Assembly: GCA_963666895.2 (NCBI GenBank) | Contig: CAXXNS010000005.1 | Location: 36,426-100,425, forward strand | Direction of reading: 5' to 3' | Length of the DNA: 64,000 nucleotides | Origin: G963666895 sp963666895 | GTDB taxonomy: Bacteria; Desulfobacterota; Desulfovibrionia; Desulfovibrionales; Desulfovibrionaceae | In this document: in pieces, positions 1-8,968 of the stretch | Layout: each line of letters starts with the position of its first letter | How positions within the stretch are numbered: position 1 is the first letter of the stretch | The notes under the pieces: generated by a model | What the model was told of the DNA's origin: nothing | Databases searched by the model: none | What the model saw: only the letters and a program-made list of their open reading frames with translations | Made by a program: the position numbers and the translations under genes

Positions 1-870
1 GAGAACGCTGCGGTCCAGGCAGAGCAGCAGCCGGGCCTCGCCGGGCGCCGGGGCCTCGCCGTCCGCCAGCGGCCGTACGGCCGTGGCCGGTAGCAGGACG
101 CCCGATCCGGCATCGAGAGGAGGCTTTTCCGGCCCGGGCAGGATCTGGCCGTCGTTCAGGCGCATGGCCACGGTTCCGTTTTCCGGCGTCCAGGGGCCGT
201 GCAGCACGTTGATGCGGCCGAAGCCCACGGCCCGGCCCTGGTGCAGGGTCAGGACCGAGTCCGAGACCTCTTCCAGCCAGTCGCGGTCGTGGCTGACGAT
301 GCACACGGCCGTGCCGTGCTCGTGGCGCGCGGCCAGGGCGGCCTCCAGGATGGCCAAACGGCTTTCCTCGTCCAGGCTGGCCGTGGGTTCGTCCAGGAGC
401 AGGGCCCGGGGCTCGAGGAGCAGCCGCGCGGCCAGGGCCACCCGCTGGGCCTCGCCGCCCGAGAGCTCGCCGCTCTTCCGGGACAGGAATTCCGGCTTCA
501 GGCCCACCCGGGCCAGGGCCTTGGCGGCCCGGCCGGAAAGATACTTGGTGTCGCCGCGCACCTTGAGCCCGTAGACCAGGTTGTCGAACACCGTGCGGGT
601 CAGCAGGAAGGGGGACTGCTGGAGCATGGTCACCTGCCGCCTGGCCCTGGTCAGGTCGCGGTCCAGGGGCTTCCCCCGGAACAGGACCCGGCCCCGCGCC
701 GGACGCTCCAGCAGAGCCATGATCTTGAGCAGGGTGGACTTGCCCGCGCCGTTGGGCCCGGCCACTCCCAGGATGGCCCCCGGCTCCAGGCGCAGGCTCT
801 CCACGCGCAGGGCCTCGCGCTGCCCGTAGCGCTGGACCACGTCTTGGAGTTCGAGCAGGGCGGTTTCCAT
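1..870 (-). CDS. tupC: Tungstate-type ABC transporter ATP-binding protein (partial, runs off the left edge)
   Basis: Cytoplasmic ATPase that should energise oxyanion import together with the permease encoded just upstream. The first 290 codons are visible and the 3' end lies outside the window. Walker A (GPNGAGKST), the signature LSGGEAQR, Walker B (LLLDEPTASLD) and the H-loop (IVSHDRDW) are all present. After the nucleotide-binding domain there is an extra C-terminal segment beginning around residue 225, as in TupC/ModC-type proteins. The start codon overlaps the stop of tupB (TGATG), so the two are translationally coupled. The assignment to tungstate rather than molybdate or phosphate rests on the TupB-like partner. 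No tupA-like binding protein is visible here; the next upstream gene is argB. Confidence 0.85.
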   Translation of the reverse strand, partial: METALLELQDVVQRYGQREALRVESLRLEPGAILGVAGPNGAGKSTLLKIMALLERPARGRVLFRGKPLDRDLTRARRQVTMLQQSPFLLTRTVFDNLVYGLKVRGDTKYLSGRAAKALARVGLKPEFLSRKSGELSGGEAQRVALAARLLLEPRALLLDEPTASLDEESRLAILEAALAARHEHGTAVCIVSHDRDWLEEVSDSVLTLHQGRAVGFGRINVLHGPWTPENGTVAMRLNDGQILPGPEKPPLDAGSGVLLPATAVRPLADGEAPAPGEARLLLCLDRSVL

Positions 871-1559
871 CAATACCTCCGCTTGAGCATGCGCAGGAGC
901 ACGTTGACGCCCAGGGCCACGATCATGAGCATGATCCCCAGGGCGATGCCCCGGGCGAACTCGCCCTTGTTCGTCTCCAGGGCGATGGCCGTGGTCATGG
1001 TCCGGGTGTGCCACTTGATGTTGCCGCCGATCATCATGGAGATGCCCACCTCGGACACCACCCGGCCGTAGGACGCGGCCGCGGCCACCAGCAGGGTTCC
1101 TCCGGCCTCGCGCATGGTGGTCAGGGCCACCTGCCTGCGGTCGGCCCCCAGGGTGCGCAGGGTTGGGCCCAACCGCTGGTCCAGCCCGGCCACGCCCGAG
1201 GCGGTGAAGGCGATGACGATGGGCAGGGCCAGCACGGTCTGGGCCGCGGCCATGCCCGGAATGGAGTAGAGCAGGCCCAGGGGCCCCAGCGGACCTTTGG
1301 CCGTGAAGAAGGCGTAGGCGATGAGGCCGATGACCACGGTGGGCAGGGAGAGCAGGGTGTCCGTGGCCGCGCGCAGGGCGCGTTGGCCCGGAAAGGAGAA
1401 GTGCCCCAGGCAGAAGCCCAGGGGCGCGCCGATGACCATGGAGGCGGCCATGGAAAAGGTGGACACCCGGACCGTGACCCAGACCGCGGAATAGGTGGCC
1501 GGATCAAACCCGCCCAGGAGTCGGAACGCCTCGTTTACGCCTTCGGCCAGAAAACCCAT
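870..1559 (-). CDS. tupB: Tungstate ABC transporter permease
   Basis: Inner-membrane permease of a tungstate (TupABC) importer, 229 aa with about five to six hydrophobic segments. The binding-protein-dependent transport EAA loop is visible as LRTLGADRRQVALTTMREA. The segment SYGRVVSEVGISMMIGGNIK is characteristic of the TupB/WtpB-like permeases. I chose the ATG at 1559 (protein starts MGFLAEG) because GGAGGTGTGT lies directly before it; a longer frame reaches 1607 without a ribosome site. It overlaps tupC. In sulfate reducers tungstate uptake supplies W-dependent formate dehydrogenases; that role is family knowledge, not shown here. Confidence 0.85.
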   Translation of the reverse strand: MGFLAEGVNEAFRLLGGFDPATYSAVWVTVRVSTFSMAASMVIGAPLGFCLGHFSFPGQRALRAATDTLLSLPTVVIGLIAYAFFTAKGPLGPLGLLYSIPGMAAAQTVLALPIVIAFTASGVAGLDQRLGPTLRTLGADRRQVALTTMREAGGTLLVAAAASYGRVVSEVGISMMIGGNIKWHTRTMTTAIALETNKGEFARGIALGIMLMIVALGVNVLLRMLKRRY

Positions 1560-1622
1560 ACACACCTCCGAGCCTATCAAGATGCCGTGTCGGAGGCGTT
1601 GTGTCAATATGGGCAGAGCAAA

Positions 1623-2537
1623 TCAGTCGTGTACTATTTGCGTTCCGATGCCTGTGTCGGTGAAAAGTTCCAGGAGCACGCAGTTCTCCACCCGGCCGTC
1701 GATGATGTGGGCCTTTTCCACCCCGCCGAGCATGGCCTCCAGGCAGCATTGCAGCTTGGGGATCATGCCGCCCTGGGCCAGGCCGGACTGGATGGCCTCG
1801 AAGGCCTCCTTGCGGGTCATGGAGGAGACCAGTTCGCCCTCGGCGTCCAGGAAGCCGGGCACGTCGGTCAGCAGGTGCAGTCTCTTGGCGCCCATGGCCG
1901 CGGCCACGGCTCCGGCCACGGCGTCGGCGTTGATGTTGTAGGTCTCGCCCGCGTCGTCCACGCCCACCGGGGCGATGACCGGGATGAAGCCTTCCTTTTC
2001 CAGGGAGCGGAGAATCTGGGTGTTGATCTTGGTCACCTGGCCCACCTTGCCCAGGTCGATGAGCTCGGGCGGGGCGTCCTTGCGCTCTACGGACAGCTCC
2101 ATCTTCTCGGCCTTGATGAGCATGCCGTCCTTGCCGGACAGACCCACGGCCTGGCCGCCCATCTGGTTGATGACCCCGACGATGTCCTTGTTCACCTTGC
2201 CCACCAGGACCATCTCCACCACGTCCATGGTGGCCTTGTCCGTGACCCGATGGCCCTCCCTGAACTCGCTCGGGATGTGCAGGGCCTGGAGCATTTCGCC
2301 GATCTGGGGCCCGCCGCCATGCACGATGACCGGGTTGATGCCCACGTACTTGAGCAGGATGACGTTGAGGGCGAAGGCCCTTTTCAGGTCCTCGTCCACC
2401 ATGGCGTGGCCGCCGTACTTGACCACCACGGTGCGGTGGTAGAATTCGCGGATGTAGGGCAGGGTCTCGATGATCATCCGGGCCTGAAGCTGGTTGCGCT
2501 TCATGTCCCGGGTGAGCCTGGGATCTCTTTTCTCCAT
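1623..2537 (-). CDS. argB: Acetylglutamate kinase
   Basis: Phosphorylates N-acetyl-L-glutamate in the second step of arginine biosynthesis; cytoplasmic. The 304-aa protein has the amino-acid kinase motifs VVKYGGHAM near residue 40, VIVHGGGPQIG near 70, NINADAVAGAVAAAMGA near 205 and a C-terminal GGMIPKL segment. Length is normal for the family (about 300 aa). The ATG at 2537 is preceded by GGAGGGAATC, so the 17 extra upstream codons of the open frame were left out. The N-terminal extension ending in RDMKRNQLQARMIIETLPYI resembles the N-helix of hexameric, arginine-sensitive enzymes, suggesting feedback inhibition by arginine (inference). Confidence 0.95.
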   Translation of the reverse strand: MEKRDPRLTRDMKRNQLQARMIIETLPYIREFYHRTVVVKYGGHAMVDEDLKRAFALNVILLKYVGINPVIVHGGGPQIGEMLQALHIPSEFREGHRVTDKATMDVVEMVLVGKVNKDIVGVINQMGGQAVGLSGKDGMLIKAEKMELSVERKDAPPELIDLGKVGQVTKINTQILRSLEKEGFIPVIAPVGVDDAGETYNINADAVAGAVAAAMGAKRLHLLTDVPGFLDAEGELVSSMTRKEAFEAIQSGLAQGGMIPKLQCCLEAMLGGVEKAHIIDGRVENCVLLELFTDTGIGTQIVHD

Positions 2538-2595
2538 GATTCCCTCCGGTATGGCCGGAATCATTCCCCAGCCCGGCGGCCCTGTCAATGGGGCG

Positions 2596-3060
2596 TCAGA
2601 AGTTCTCGACCACCACGCCCTTGCCGGTCAGGCCGTGTTCCTCGGCCATGCGCTGGTAGTCCCGCACGGCCTGGTCCATGTGCGCGGCCATGCGTTTGTC
2701 CAGGTCCTTGAGAGCGGCGGTGTGGTTGCGAGAGACGATGAGGTTGCCGTCGGGCGTGCGCAGGTTGAAGGCGTAGCCCACGCGCTGGTTTTCGCCCGAG
2801 GCGGTCTGGTTGGGCAGGTCGTCGACAAGAATCTCGGCCGAGGCGACCTGCTGGCCGCGGGATTGCAGGGTCTTTTTCACTCGGGGCAGGGCGTCCAGGT
2901 CCAGGCCGGCATCGCGGGCAAGCCGGTCCGGGCAGTCGAGCTGGATGTCCACCACCGAGGCGTCGGACACCTGGAGGGCGAAATCACCGGACAGGGCATA
3001 GGCTCCCAGGGTTGCGGCCAGGGCGACCAGTGCGAGGAATGTCCAGTGAAATGATTTCAT
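2596..3060 (-). CDS. Small secreted protein of unknown function
   Basis: A 154-aa protein with an N-terminal signal or anchor (MKSFHWTFLALVALAATLGAY) followed by a soluble domain with no family I recognise. It ends VVVENF. The start at 3060 was chosen because it opens with the hydrophobic leader; the upstream site (CGGAAATCGAC) is a weak ribosome site. It lies 58 bp upstream of argB on the same strand and may share its transcript. A divergent TPR gene starts about 150 bp away. The body contains a predicted mixed alpha/beta stretch (DASVVDIQLDCPDRLARDA) but no catalytic motif that I can name. Confidence 0.7.
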   Translation of the reverse strand: MKSFHWTFLALVALAATLGAYALSGDFALQVSDASVVDIQLDCPDRLARDAGLDLDALPRVKKTLQSRGQQVASAEILVDDLPNQTASGENQRVGYAFNLRTPDGNLIVSRNHTAALKDLDKRMAAHMDQAVRDYQRMAEEHGLTGKGVVVENF

Positions 3061-3212
3061 GTCGATTTCCGAGGATTGGGGGGTCCATACACGAAATCGG
3101 GCCGCTATTACAATAGGGAAAAACCTGGAATCCGGTGTTCCAAATTGGGGAGCGGGCCATTGATTTTTCCGAAGGTATGAGGAAGTATGGCAAATGGAGG
3201 ACACGACACGCC

Positions 3213-4157
3213 ATGAGCGGGCCCGAGGAAAAAAAAGTCAAGGCCGCCCCGGATCTTGAGGAGTATTGCGTTCCCGGAGAGGGCGACAGGTTCCACTGCG
3301 CCTGCTCCAAGGGCATCGTCACCAAGACCGGCACCGGCGCCACCACCCGGCGCCACCTCAAGAAGCGCTTTTTCTACCTGTGCCAGGTGGACGAGGAGAA
3401 GTTCGACATGTGGGCGGTGAACGCCCAGCACGTGCCCACGGGCAAGAAGGAAACCATCACCCTGGAGATGCTGGTCACCGACTATCAGCCCGAAGTGGCC
3501 CATTACGTGTCCAAGATCGCGCCGGCCATGCGCAAGCTCCAGAAGCACATCGCCCGGGGCGACAAGAACCGCAAGAACAGCAAGCCCTATTCCGCGGAGA
3601 TGGAGTACAAGGGCGCCCTGGCCATGGACCAGAAGAACGTCCGGGCCACCTTCGGCCTGGGCCTGACCTACCTGGAGCACGGGGAGCGCGAAAAGGGCGA
3701 GTCCGTGTTCCACAGCCTGGTGGAGTTGGACGGGGCGTTCGACGAGGAATACAAGCACCTGTTCAACGAACTGGGCATCCAGCTCAGGAAGAACAGCCTG
3801 TTCGGCGAGGCCGTGGATTACTACAGCCGCGCCCTGAATTTGTCTCCCAACGACGAGAACCTCCATTTCAACCTGGCCCGCAGCCATTTTGAAAAGGAGG
3901 AGTGGCTGCCTTGTCTGGGCCAGCTTTGCCAGACCCTGGAGATCAATCCAAAGCACTCCGAGGGGTTGAGCTTCTGCCGCCATCTGCTCAGGCAGCTCAA
4001 GGACGATGGTTCCGGGATGCGCCAGACCCTGGGCGACCCGAGCGACGAGGTGACGGCTCTGCTGACCCGGGCCCTGGAAACGGACAAGAAGGCCCTGACC
4101 ACCCATCTTTCCAGCCTTCGTAAGGCAATAAAGAAGTGGCAAAAAACCTTGGGATGA
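3213..4157 (+). CDS. Tetratricopeptide repeat protein
   Basis: A 314-aa cytoplasmic protein. The first 110 residues contain CACSKGIVTKTGTGATTRRH and are unassigned. From about residue 130 to 250 there are at least three TPR-like helical pairs (for example YKGALAMDQKNVRATFGLGL, NELGIQLRKNSLFGEAVDYY and ALNLSPNDENLHFNLARSHF). TPRs are protein-interaction scaffolds; the partner is unknown. The ATG at 3213 has GGAGG 12 nt upstream; earlier in-frame ATGs at 3135 and 3177 lack one. The 3' end overlaps the next transporter gene by 22 bp, suggesting co-transcription. Confidence 0.8.
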   Translation: MSGPEEKKVKAAPDLEEYCVPGEGDRFHCACSKGIVTKTGTGATTRRHLKKRFFYLCQVDEEKFDMWAVNAQHVPTGKKETITLEMLVTDYQPEVAHYVSKIAPAMRKLQKHIARGDKNRKNSKPYSAEMEYKGALAMDQKNVRATFGLGLTYLEHGEREKGESVFHSLVELDGAFDEEYKHLFNELGIQLRKNSLFGEAVDYYSRALNLSPNDENLHFNLARSHFEKEEWLPCLGQLCQTLEINPKHSEGLSFCRHLLRQLKDDGSGMRQTLGDPSDEVTALLTRALETDKKALTTHLSSLRKAIKKWQKTLG

Positions 4158-5362
4158 AGCTGTCCTTCAACCGTATGGAGTGGGCGGGCTCCCTGGGCGA
4201 CCTGGGCACGCTCCTGCCCCTGGCCGTGGCCATGGTCATGGTCAACGGCCTGAACCCGGCCGGGGTCTTCCTGGCCGTGGCCGGGATGTACATCCTGGGC
4301 GGCCTGTATTTCCGGGTGCCCATCGCGGTGCAGCCCATGAAGGTCATCGGGGCCTACGCCGTGGCCTCGGGCATCCCGGCCGTGACCATCACCGGAGCCG
4401 GAATCCTGGTGGGCGCCATCCTCTGCCTGCTGGCCCTGACCGGGCTCATGGACCGTCTGGGCAAGGCCATCCCTCCGGCCGTGGTGCGCGGGGTGCAGCT
4501 TTCCACCGGCATCCTGCTCCTGGCCCGAAGCGTGGAGTTCCTGGTCGGGACCAGCTCGTTCCAGAGGGCGGGCGGGGGCAGCGAGCCCTTTCTGGCCTTC
4601 CAGTCCGTGACCCTGCCCGTGCTCGGCACCCTGCCCCTGAGCCTGGTCCTGGGCCTGCCCCTGGCCGTGATGACCATCCTGCTCCTGTCCAACCGCCGCG
4701 TTCCGGCCGGGCTGGCCCTGGTCGGCCTGGGGTTGGCCGCGGGCCTGGCCCTGGGCGGCTGGCGCGGCCTGGACGAGCTTTCCCCGGGCCTGCACCTGCC
4801 CGAGTTGCTGCCCTTCGGACTGCCCTCCTGGGACGTTCTGGGCTTCGCCCTGGTCAGCCTGGTCCTGCCCCAACTGCCCATGACCGTGGGCAACGCCGTG
4901 GTGGCCAACCGCGACCTGTCCTACGAGTATTTCGGCGACCAGAGCCGCCGCGTCACGGACCGCGCCCTGTGCTGGAGCATGGGCTTGGCCAACCTGGCCT
5001 CCTTCGTCCTGGGCGGCATGCCCATGTGCCACGGCGCGGGCGGGCTGGCCGCGCACTACCGCTTCGGAGCCCGCACGGCCGGGTCCAACTTCATCATCGG
5101 CGGATTGTTCCTGGTGCTGGTCCTGGTCTTCGGGTCCGGTATCCTGGCCCTGGTCCGGCTGCTGCCCATGGGCGTGCTGGGCGTGCTTCTGGCTTTCGCC
5201 GGGGCGCAGCTGGCCATCCGGGTGGGCGACCTGGAGGACCGGGGGTCGGTCTTCGTGGCCGTGGCCATGGCCGGAATCGCCCTGGCCTCCAACCTGGCCT
5301 GGGGCTTTGGGGCCGGACTGCTGCTGAGCTGGGTCATCCGGCGGGGCTGGCTTCGAATCTGA
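4136..5362 (+). CDS. MOT1-like molybdate/sulfate transporter
   Basis: Polytopic inner-membrane protein of 408 aa with about ten to eleven hydrophobic segments. The first region, AGSLGDLGTLLPLAVA, and VPIAVQPMKVIGAYAVASG match the two signature motifs of the MOT1 molybdate transporter branch of the SulP superfamily. There is no STAS domain, which also fits MOT1 rather than classical SulP. The later motif QLPMTVGNAVVANRDLSYEYFG is also typical. Transport of molybdate is family knowledge; sulfate or tungstate cannot be excluded. It overlaps the TPR gene upstream, and a short minus-strand gene converges on it nine bases downstream. Confidence 0.8.
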   Translation: MAKNLGMKLSFNRMEWAGSLGDLGTLLPLAVAMVMVNGLNPAGVFLAVAGMYILGGLYFRVPIAVQPMKVIGAYAVASGIPAVTITGAGILVGAILCLLALTGLMDRLGKAIPPAVVRGVQLSTGILLLARSVEFLVGTSSFQRAGGGSEPFLAFQSVTLPVLGTLPLSLVLGLPLAVMTILLLSNRRVPAGLALVGLGLAAGLALGGWRGLDELSPGLHLPELLPFGLPSWDVLGFALVSLVLPQLPMTVGNAVVANRDLSYEYFGDQSRRVTDRALCWSMGLANLASFVLGGMPMCHGAGGLAAHYRFGARTAGSNFIIGGLFLVLVLVFGSGILALVRLLPMGVLGVLLAFAGAQLAIRVGDLEDRGSVFVAVAMAGIALASNLAWGFGAGLLLSWVIRRGWLRI

Positions 5363-5371
5363 CGGGGATCG

Positions 5372-5518
5372 TTACAACGGCAAGGCGCGGTAGACGCTTT
5401 TTTCGTACAGGGCGCAGACTTTCAGGGCCCAGGCGGCCCGTATGCCCGCGCAGCGCAGGCGGCAGTACAAGTGCAGGGGATTGAGGCGGTGTTGAAGCCG
5501 GGCGCGCAATGTTTTCAT
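5372..5518 (-). CDS. Small basic protein, unknown function
   Basis: A 48-aa Arg/Cys-containing protein starting MKTLRARLQHRLNPLHLYCR. The ATG is preceded by GGAGGTCGCGGCC, a strong ribosome site, and this decides the start; the longer open frame reaching 5827 is antisense to nothing recognised and lacks such a site. The arrangement RLNPLHLYCRLRCAG followed by KVCALYEKSVY looks like a conserved mini-protein rather than a random frame, but no function is known to me. It is 65 bp downstream of the DUF1566 gene on the same strand. Confidence 0.55.
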   Translation of the reverse strand: MKTLRARLQHRLNPLHLYCRLRCAGIRAAWALKVCALYEKSVYRALPL

Positions 5519-5583
5519 GGCCGCGACCTCCTTGCCCGTCTTATCGGCCGCAACGGGGTCCCGCCTTATGCCCTCCAGCCGGT

Positions 5584-6582
5584 TCAGCCGCGCACGGGCC
5601 AGGCCAGGAAACGGTCGCCCCGGGTCTTGTGGCCCACACCCACGGCTCCCTTGCCCAGGTACAGGGCCATGGCCCAGTCGGTCTCGAAGGCCGAGGTGGT
5701 GGACGACCAAAACACCGGTCCCGGGTCGCCGTCCATGCCTGCGAATGGATGATTCCGGGGCAGGGCCGGGAAGCACTGCGATGCGTCGACGAGTGATTCC
5801 AGCTCGTTGATGGTGGGCAGCCGCCAATCGTCCTTGTTCACGGCCTGCAAGGCCCCGGGCCAGTCCACGGGCCCGGCCGGGGCGGCCGATGGCGCCCAGG
5901 TCAGCCCGGTGAGCCGGTCCAGCACGCCGTCCTCTCGGGACTCGAACCGGGGCTCGGGCCAGGCCGTTCCCAAACGCAGATCTCCGTCCTGGCCCGTGCC
6001 CGTACAGGGAACCTCTTGGCCCTGGTGGTCAAAGCAGGCCGTCTGTCCGGTGCGGGCCAGGGCCGCCTCATCCGCCGTACCGCTCACGGGCCAGACCAGG
6101 CAGGGCTGGTCCTTGCGGCCGTAGAACATGCGGCCTCCGGCCAGATGCACGTACCAGGCGTAGGCCGGGTTCACGGCCGAGGTGGTGGAGGTCCAGAACC
6201 AGTTGGAGCGGACGTTGTCAAAGGGGTGGCCTTGGGGCAGGGCCGGGTTTTTGGTCTGAAAGCCGACCAGGCTGCGCATCTCCCTGCGGTTGGGCAGCCG
6301 CCAGTCCGTGCGGCCCGCCAACTTCTGCTTGTTGAATTTGGCCATCAGGTCCAGGGCTTCGGCCCAGGCCAGGGGGAATCCGGCCAGGTCCGCGTCCTTG
6401 GCCCAGATGAGCCCGGTCAGCCGGTCCAGCACGGCTCCGTCCCGGCCTGCCTTGAAGCGCGGATCGGGCCAGACCAGGCCGGCGCCCGCGTCCGCGTCCT
6501 GCCCCGTGCCCGCGCAATCCAGGGGCTTGCCCTGCGCGTCGTAGCAGAGCCGCTGGCCTGTTCGCAGGACACAGGTGGTCAT
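5584..6582 (-). CDS. Tandem DUF1566 (Lcl C-terminal-like) domain protein
   Basis: A 332-aa protein built from two copies of the same domain. Each copy opens with a TGQ..C(Y/F)D..G repeat, then GQD, RFxxxxDGxVLDRLTGLxWA, a DWRLPxxxEx(R/E)SLV segment, an NHPFAG/GHPFDN element, and FWSSTTSA or FWTSTTSA ending in a LxWPV strand. Copy one spans about residues 1-175 and copy two 176-332. DUF1566 proteins are usually exported carbohydrate- or surface-binding modules. No signal peptide is visible at this start, so the cellular location is uncertain. Its start overlaps the stop of the MFS gene (ATGA-type), indicating co-expression. Confidence 0.8.
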   Translation of the reverse strand: MTTCVLRTGQRLCYDAQGKPLDCAGTGQDADAGAGLVWPDPRFKAGRDGAVLDRLTGLIWAKDADLAGFPLAWAEALDLMAKFNKQKLAGRTDWRLPNRREMRSLVGFQTKNPALPQGHPFDNVRSNWFWTSTTSAVNPAYAWYVHLAGGRMFYGRKDQPCLVWPVSGTADEAALARTGQTACFDHQGQEVPCTGTGQDGDLRLGTAWPEPRFESREDGVLDRLTGLTWAPSAAPAGPVDWPGALQAVNKDDWRLPTINELESLVDASQCFPALPRNHPFAGMDGDPGPVFWSSTTSAFETDWAMALYLGKGAVGVGHKTRGDRFLAWPVRG

Positions 6583-7763
6583 GCGCTCTTTCCCGGGGTC
6601 CTCAACACGGCCATGGTCAGGAAGAGCATGGCGATGGCGCAGATCACGCCCAGCAGATACACGCAGTCCAGGCCTAGGCTCGCGTAGACCAGGCCCATGA
6701 GCAGGGGGGCCACGGTCTGGGCCAGCCGCAGCAGGGTGCCGTTGGCGGCCATGACCGCCGCCCGCTGCTCCAGGGGGGCCTCGCCGGTGAGCAGGGTCAG
6801 GATGACCGGCATGTTCAACCCCTGGGCCAGGCCGAAGCAGAGCACCGGCAGGATGCAGGCCCAGCCCGTGGGCATGAGCGGGAACAGGAACATGCTCAGG
6901 GCGTAGAACACGCAGGCCGCGGCCATGAGGGTGGAGGGGGCGAAGCGTTCCGAGAGCCTGCCCAGCCCGGCCGCGGCCAGGGCCGTGACCAGGGAGGCCG
7001 AGCCGAAGACCATGCCGATGACGATGGGCGGCGATGCGAAGCGTTCGTGCATGAGCACGGGCAGATAGGTGACGATGGGACCGTACAGGATGACGAAGGT
7101 CAGCAGGGTGCAGGAGAACAGGGCCAGGGCGCGCTTGGCGGTCAGGAGCCTGAGCGCGGTGCGGGCGTACTGGGCGAAGCCCTCCTTGCCCTGGGGCTCC
7201 GGGGTGTGGAGCCGGGACATGCAGACCAGGGCCAGGGGGATGGCCAGCAGGGGCAGGAGAAAGGGCCAGTTCCAGCCGATGGTGGCCAGCGCGCCGCCCA
7301 CGGCCGGGAACAGGGCCGTGCCCACGGACAGGACCGAGGCGTTGTAGCCCATGGCCCTTGTCCGCTCCGGGCCGGGAAACAGGTCGCCGATGAGCACGGC
7401 GTAGAGCACGCCCAGAGGCCCGGCCCCGATGCCTTGGACAAATCGCAGGGCCAGCAGCCAGGACAGATTGGGCGCGAAGAAGCAGGCCGCTCCGGCCAGG
7501 GAGAAGCAGAACAGGGCCGGGATGAGCACTTTTTTGCGGCCCAGCCGGTCGGCCAGGATGCCGGTCAGCGGGGCCATGAACACCCCGGGCAGGGTGAAGG
7601 CGGTGATGACCAGGCCCACGTTGGCCCCGGACAGGGCCAGGCCGGTGATCATGCCCGGCAGGGCCGGGATGATGGAGGACACGCCCATGATGGCCATGAG
7701 CGTGACGCCGAAGACCAGCTGCAGGTTTCGGTCGAGATAGAGCTTGCGCACGCCGGGCCTCAC
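6579..7763 (-). CDS. MFS transporter (drug-efflux type)
   Basis: A 394-aa, twelve-segment major facilitator. The loop 2-3 motif GILADRLGRKKVL is intact, and RFVQGIGAGPLGVLYAVLIGDLFP is the motif B/C region of drug:H+ antiporters of the 12-TM class. Substrate unknown. The start is a GTG at 7763 that overlaps the proB stop by 4 bp, so it is expressed as the tail of the obgE-proB transcript. A C-terminal helix pair ends VLRTPGKSA. Confidence 0.85.
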   Translation of the reverse strand: MRPGVRKLYLDRNLQLVFGVTLMAIMGVSSIIPALPGMITGLALSGANVGLVITAFTLPGVFMAPLTGILADRLGRKKVLIPALFCFSLAGAACFFAPNLSWLLALRFVQGIGAGPLGVLYAVLIGDLFPGPERTRAMGYNASVLSVGTALFPAVGGALATIGWNWPFLLPLLAIPLALVCMSRLHTPEPQGKEGFAQYARTALRLLTAKRALALFSCTLLTFVILYGPIVTYLPVLMHERFASPPIVIGMVFGSASLVTALAAAGLGRLSERFAPSTLMAAACVFYALSMFLFPLMPTGWACILPVLCFGLAQGLNMPVILTLLTGEAPLEQRAAVMAANGTLLRLAQTVAPLLMGLVYASLGLDCVYLLGVICAIAMLFLTMAVLRTPGKSA

Positions 7764-8968
7764 GCCCCGGGGTCGCGGCCGGGTTCCTTGACCGCCGCGT
7801 CCAGGAGCAGATTGTCCCGGTGCACGGCCGAGGAATAGGGAGCGTGGCCCAGCAGGGCCTCGATTTCAGACGTCTTGCGGCCCATGATGCGGGCCAGGTC
7901 GTTGGAGTCGTAGTTGGCCAGGCCCACGCCCAGGGTGGCCCCGTCCGCGTCGCGCAGGCGCACCAGGGAGCCCTGCTCGAACTCGCCCTCTACCTTGCGG
8001 ATGCCCGCGGGCAACAGGCTCTTGCCCCGCTCGGTCAGGGCCCGGGCCGCGCCGGCGTCGATCCACAGGTCTCCGGCCGGGTCGTCGTGGTAGGCCAGCC
8101 AGAACTTCTTGCGCGACACGGTCTTGCCCTCGGGCAGGACCAGGGTGCCCCGGCCCGGGTCGGCCAGGGCCTTGAAGATGGAGAAGTCGTCCCGGCCGGA
8201 CAGGATCAGGGTGGGCACGCCCAGTTGGGCCGCGCGGCAGGCGGCCAGGAGCTTGGAGTACATGCCCCCTGTGCCCACACTGGTCTTGCCCGCGCAGATG
8301 GACTCCAGGTCCAGGTCGCGGATGGACTCGATGAGGGGCAGGAGCCTGGCGTCCGGGTGCAGGTCCGGGTTCTTGTCGAACACGCCTCCGGCCGAGGTCA
8401 GGTTGACGAACAGGTCGGCCCCGATGAGGCCCAGGGTCAGGCTGGCCAGGGTGTCGTTGTCCCCGAACTCCAGCTCCTTGACCGACACGGTGTCGTTCTC
8501 GTTGATGATGGGGATGGCCCGCCATTCCAGAAGGCGTTCCAGGGTGTTGCGGGCGTTGAGGAACCGGCTGCGCAGGCTGAGGCCGTCCCGGGTGAGCAGA
8601 ATCTGGGCGGCCAGCTTGCCGCGCCTGGCCAGGGCCTCGTCGTAGTGGTGCACCAGGCGTCCCTGGCCCACGGCCGAGGCGGCCTGGCGGCCGGGAAGGT
8701 CGTAGAGCACGGCTCCGTCCACGGTCTCGGCCACGCGTCCGCGCCCGGCGGCCACCGCGCCCGAGCTGACCAGGACCACGTCCAGCCCCTGGTCGTGCAG
8801 CCCGGCCAGTTCTCCGGCCAGACGGTCCACCACGTCCAGGTTCAGGATGCCCCGGTTGTCCGCCAGGACGGCGCTGCCCACCTTGACCAGTACGCGTCGC
8901 AGGCCGGACAGACAGGGATGGCGAAGGGATGCGGAATCGATGCCGTGCATGACCGCGGAGTTAATCAC
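7760..8968 (-). CDS. proB: Glutamate 5-kinase with PUA domain
   Basis: Catalyses ATP-dependent phosphorylation of glutamate, the first step of proline synthesis. The 402-aa protein has the amino-acid kinase fold (LVKVGSAVL; VLVSSGAVAAG; IINENDTVSVKELEFGDND; GGMYSKLLAA) in residues 25-280 and a C-terminal PUA domain (residues about 300-380, SLLPAGIRKVEGEFEQGSLV), as in E. coli ProB. The start at 8968 overlaps the obgE stop. The first in-frame methionines are MINSAV and MHGIDS, so the exact start is open by six codons. obgE-proB is a common gene order in delta-proteobacteria. Confidence 0.95.
   Translation of the reverse strand: MINSAVMHGIDSASLRHPCLSGLRRVLVKVGSAVLADNRGILNLDVVDRLAGELAGLHDQGLDVVLVSSGAVAAGRGRVAETVDGAVLYDLPGRQAASAVGQGRLVHHYDEALARRGKLAAQILLTRDGLSLRSRFLNARNTLERLLEWRAIPIINENDTVSVKELEFGDNDTLASLTLGLIGADLFVNLTSAGGVFDKNPDLHPDARLLPLIESIRDLDLESICAGKTSVGTGGMYSKLLAACRAAQLGVPTLILSGRDDFSIFKALADPGRGTLVLPEGKTVSRKKFWLAYHDDPAGDLWIDAGAARALTERGKSLLPAGIRKVEGEFEQGSLVRLRDADGATLGVGLANYDSNDLARIMGRKTSEIEALLGHAPYSSAVHRDNLLLDAAVKEPGRDPGA

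Noticed and set aside
5372..5827. 151-aa minus-strand protein
   Set aside because: Only the last 48 codons have a ribosome site and a plausible composition; the upstream part overlaps the DUF1566 gene in another frame.
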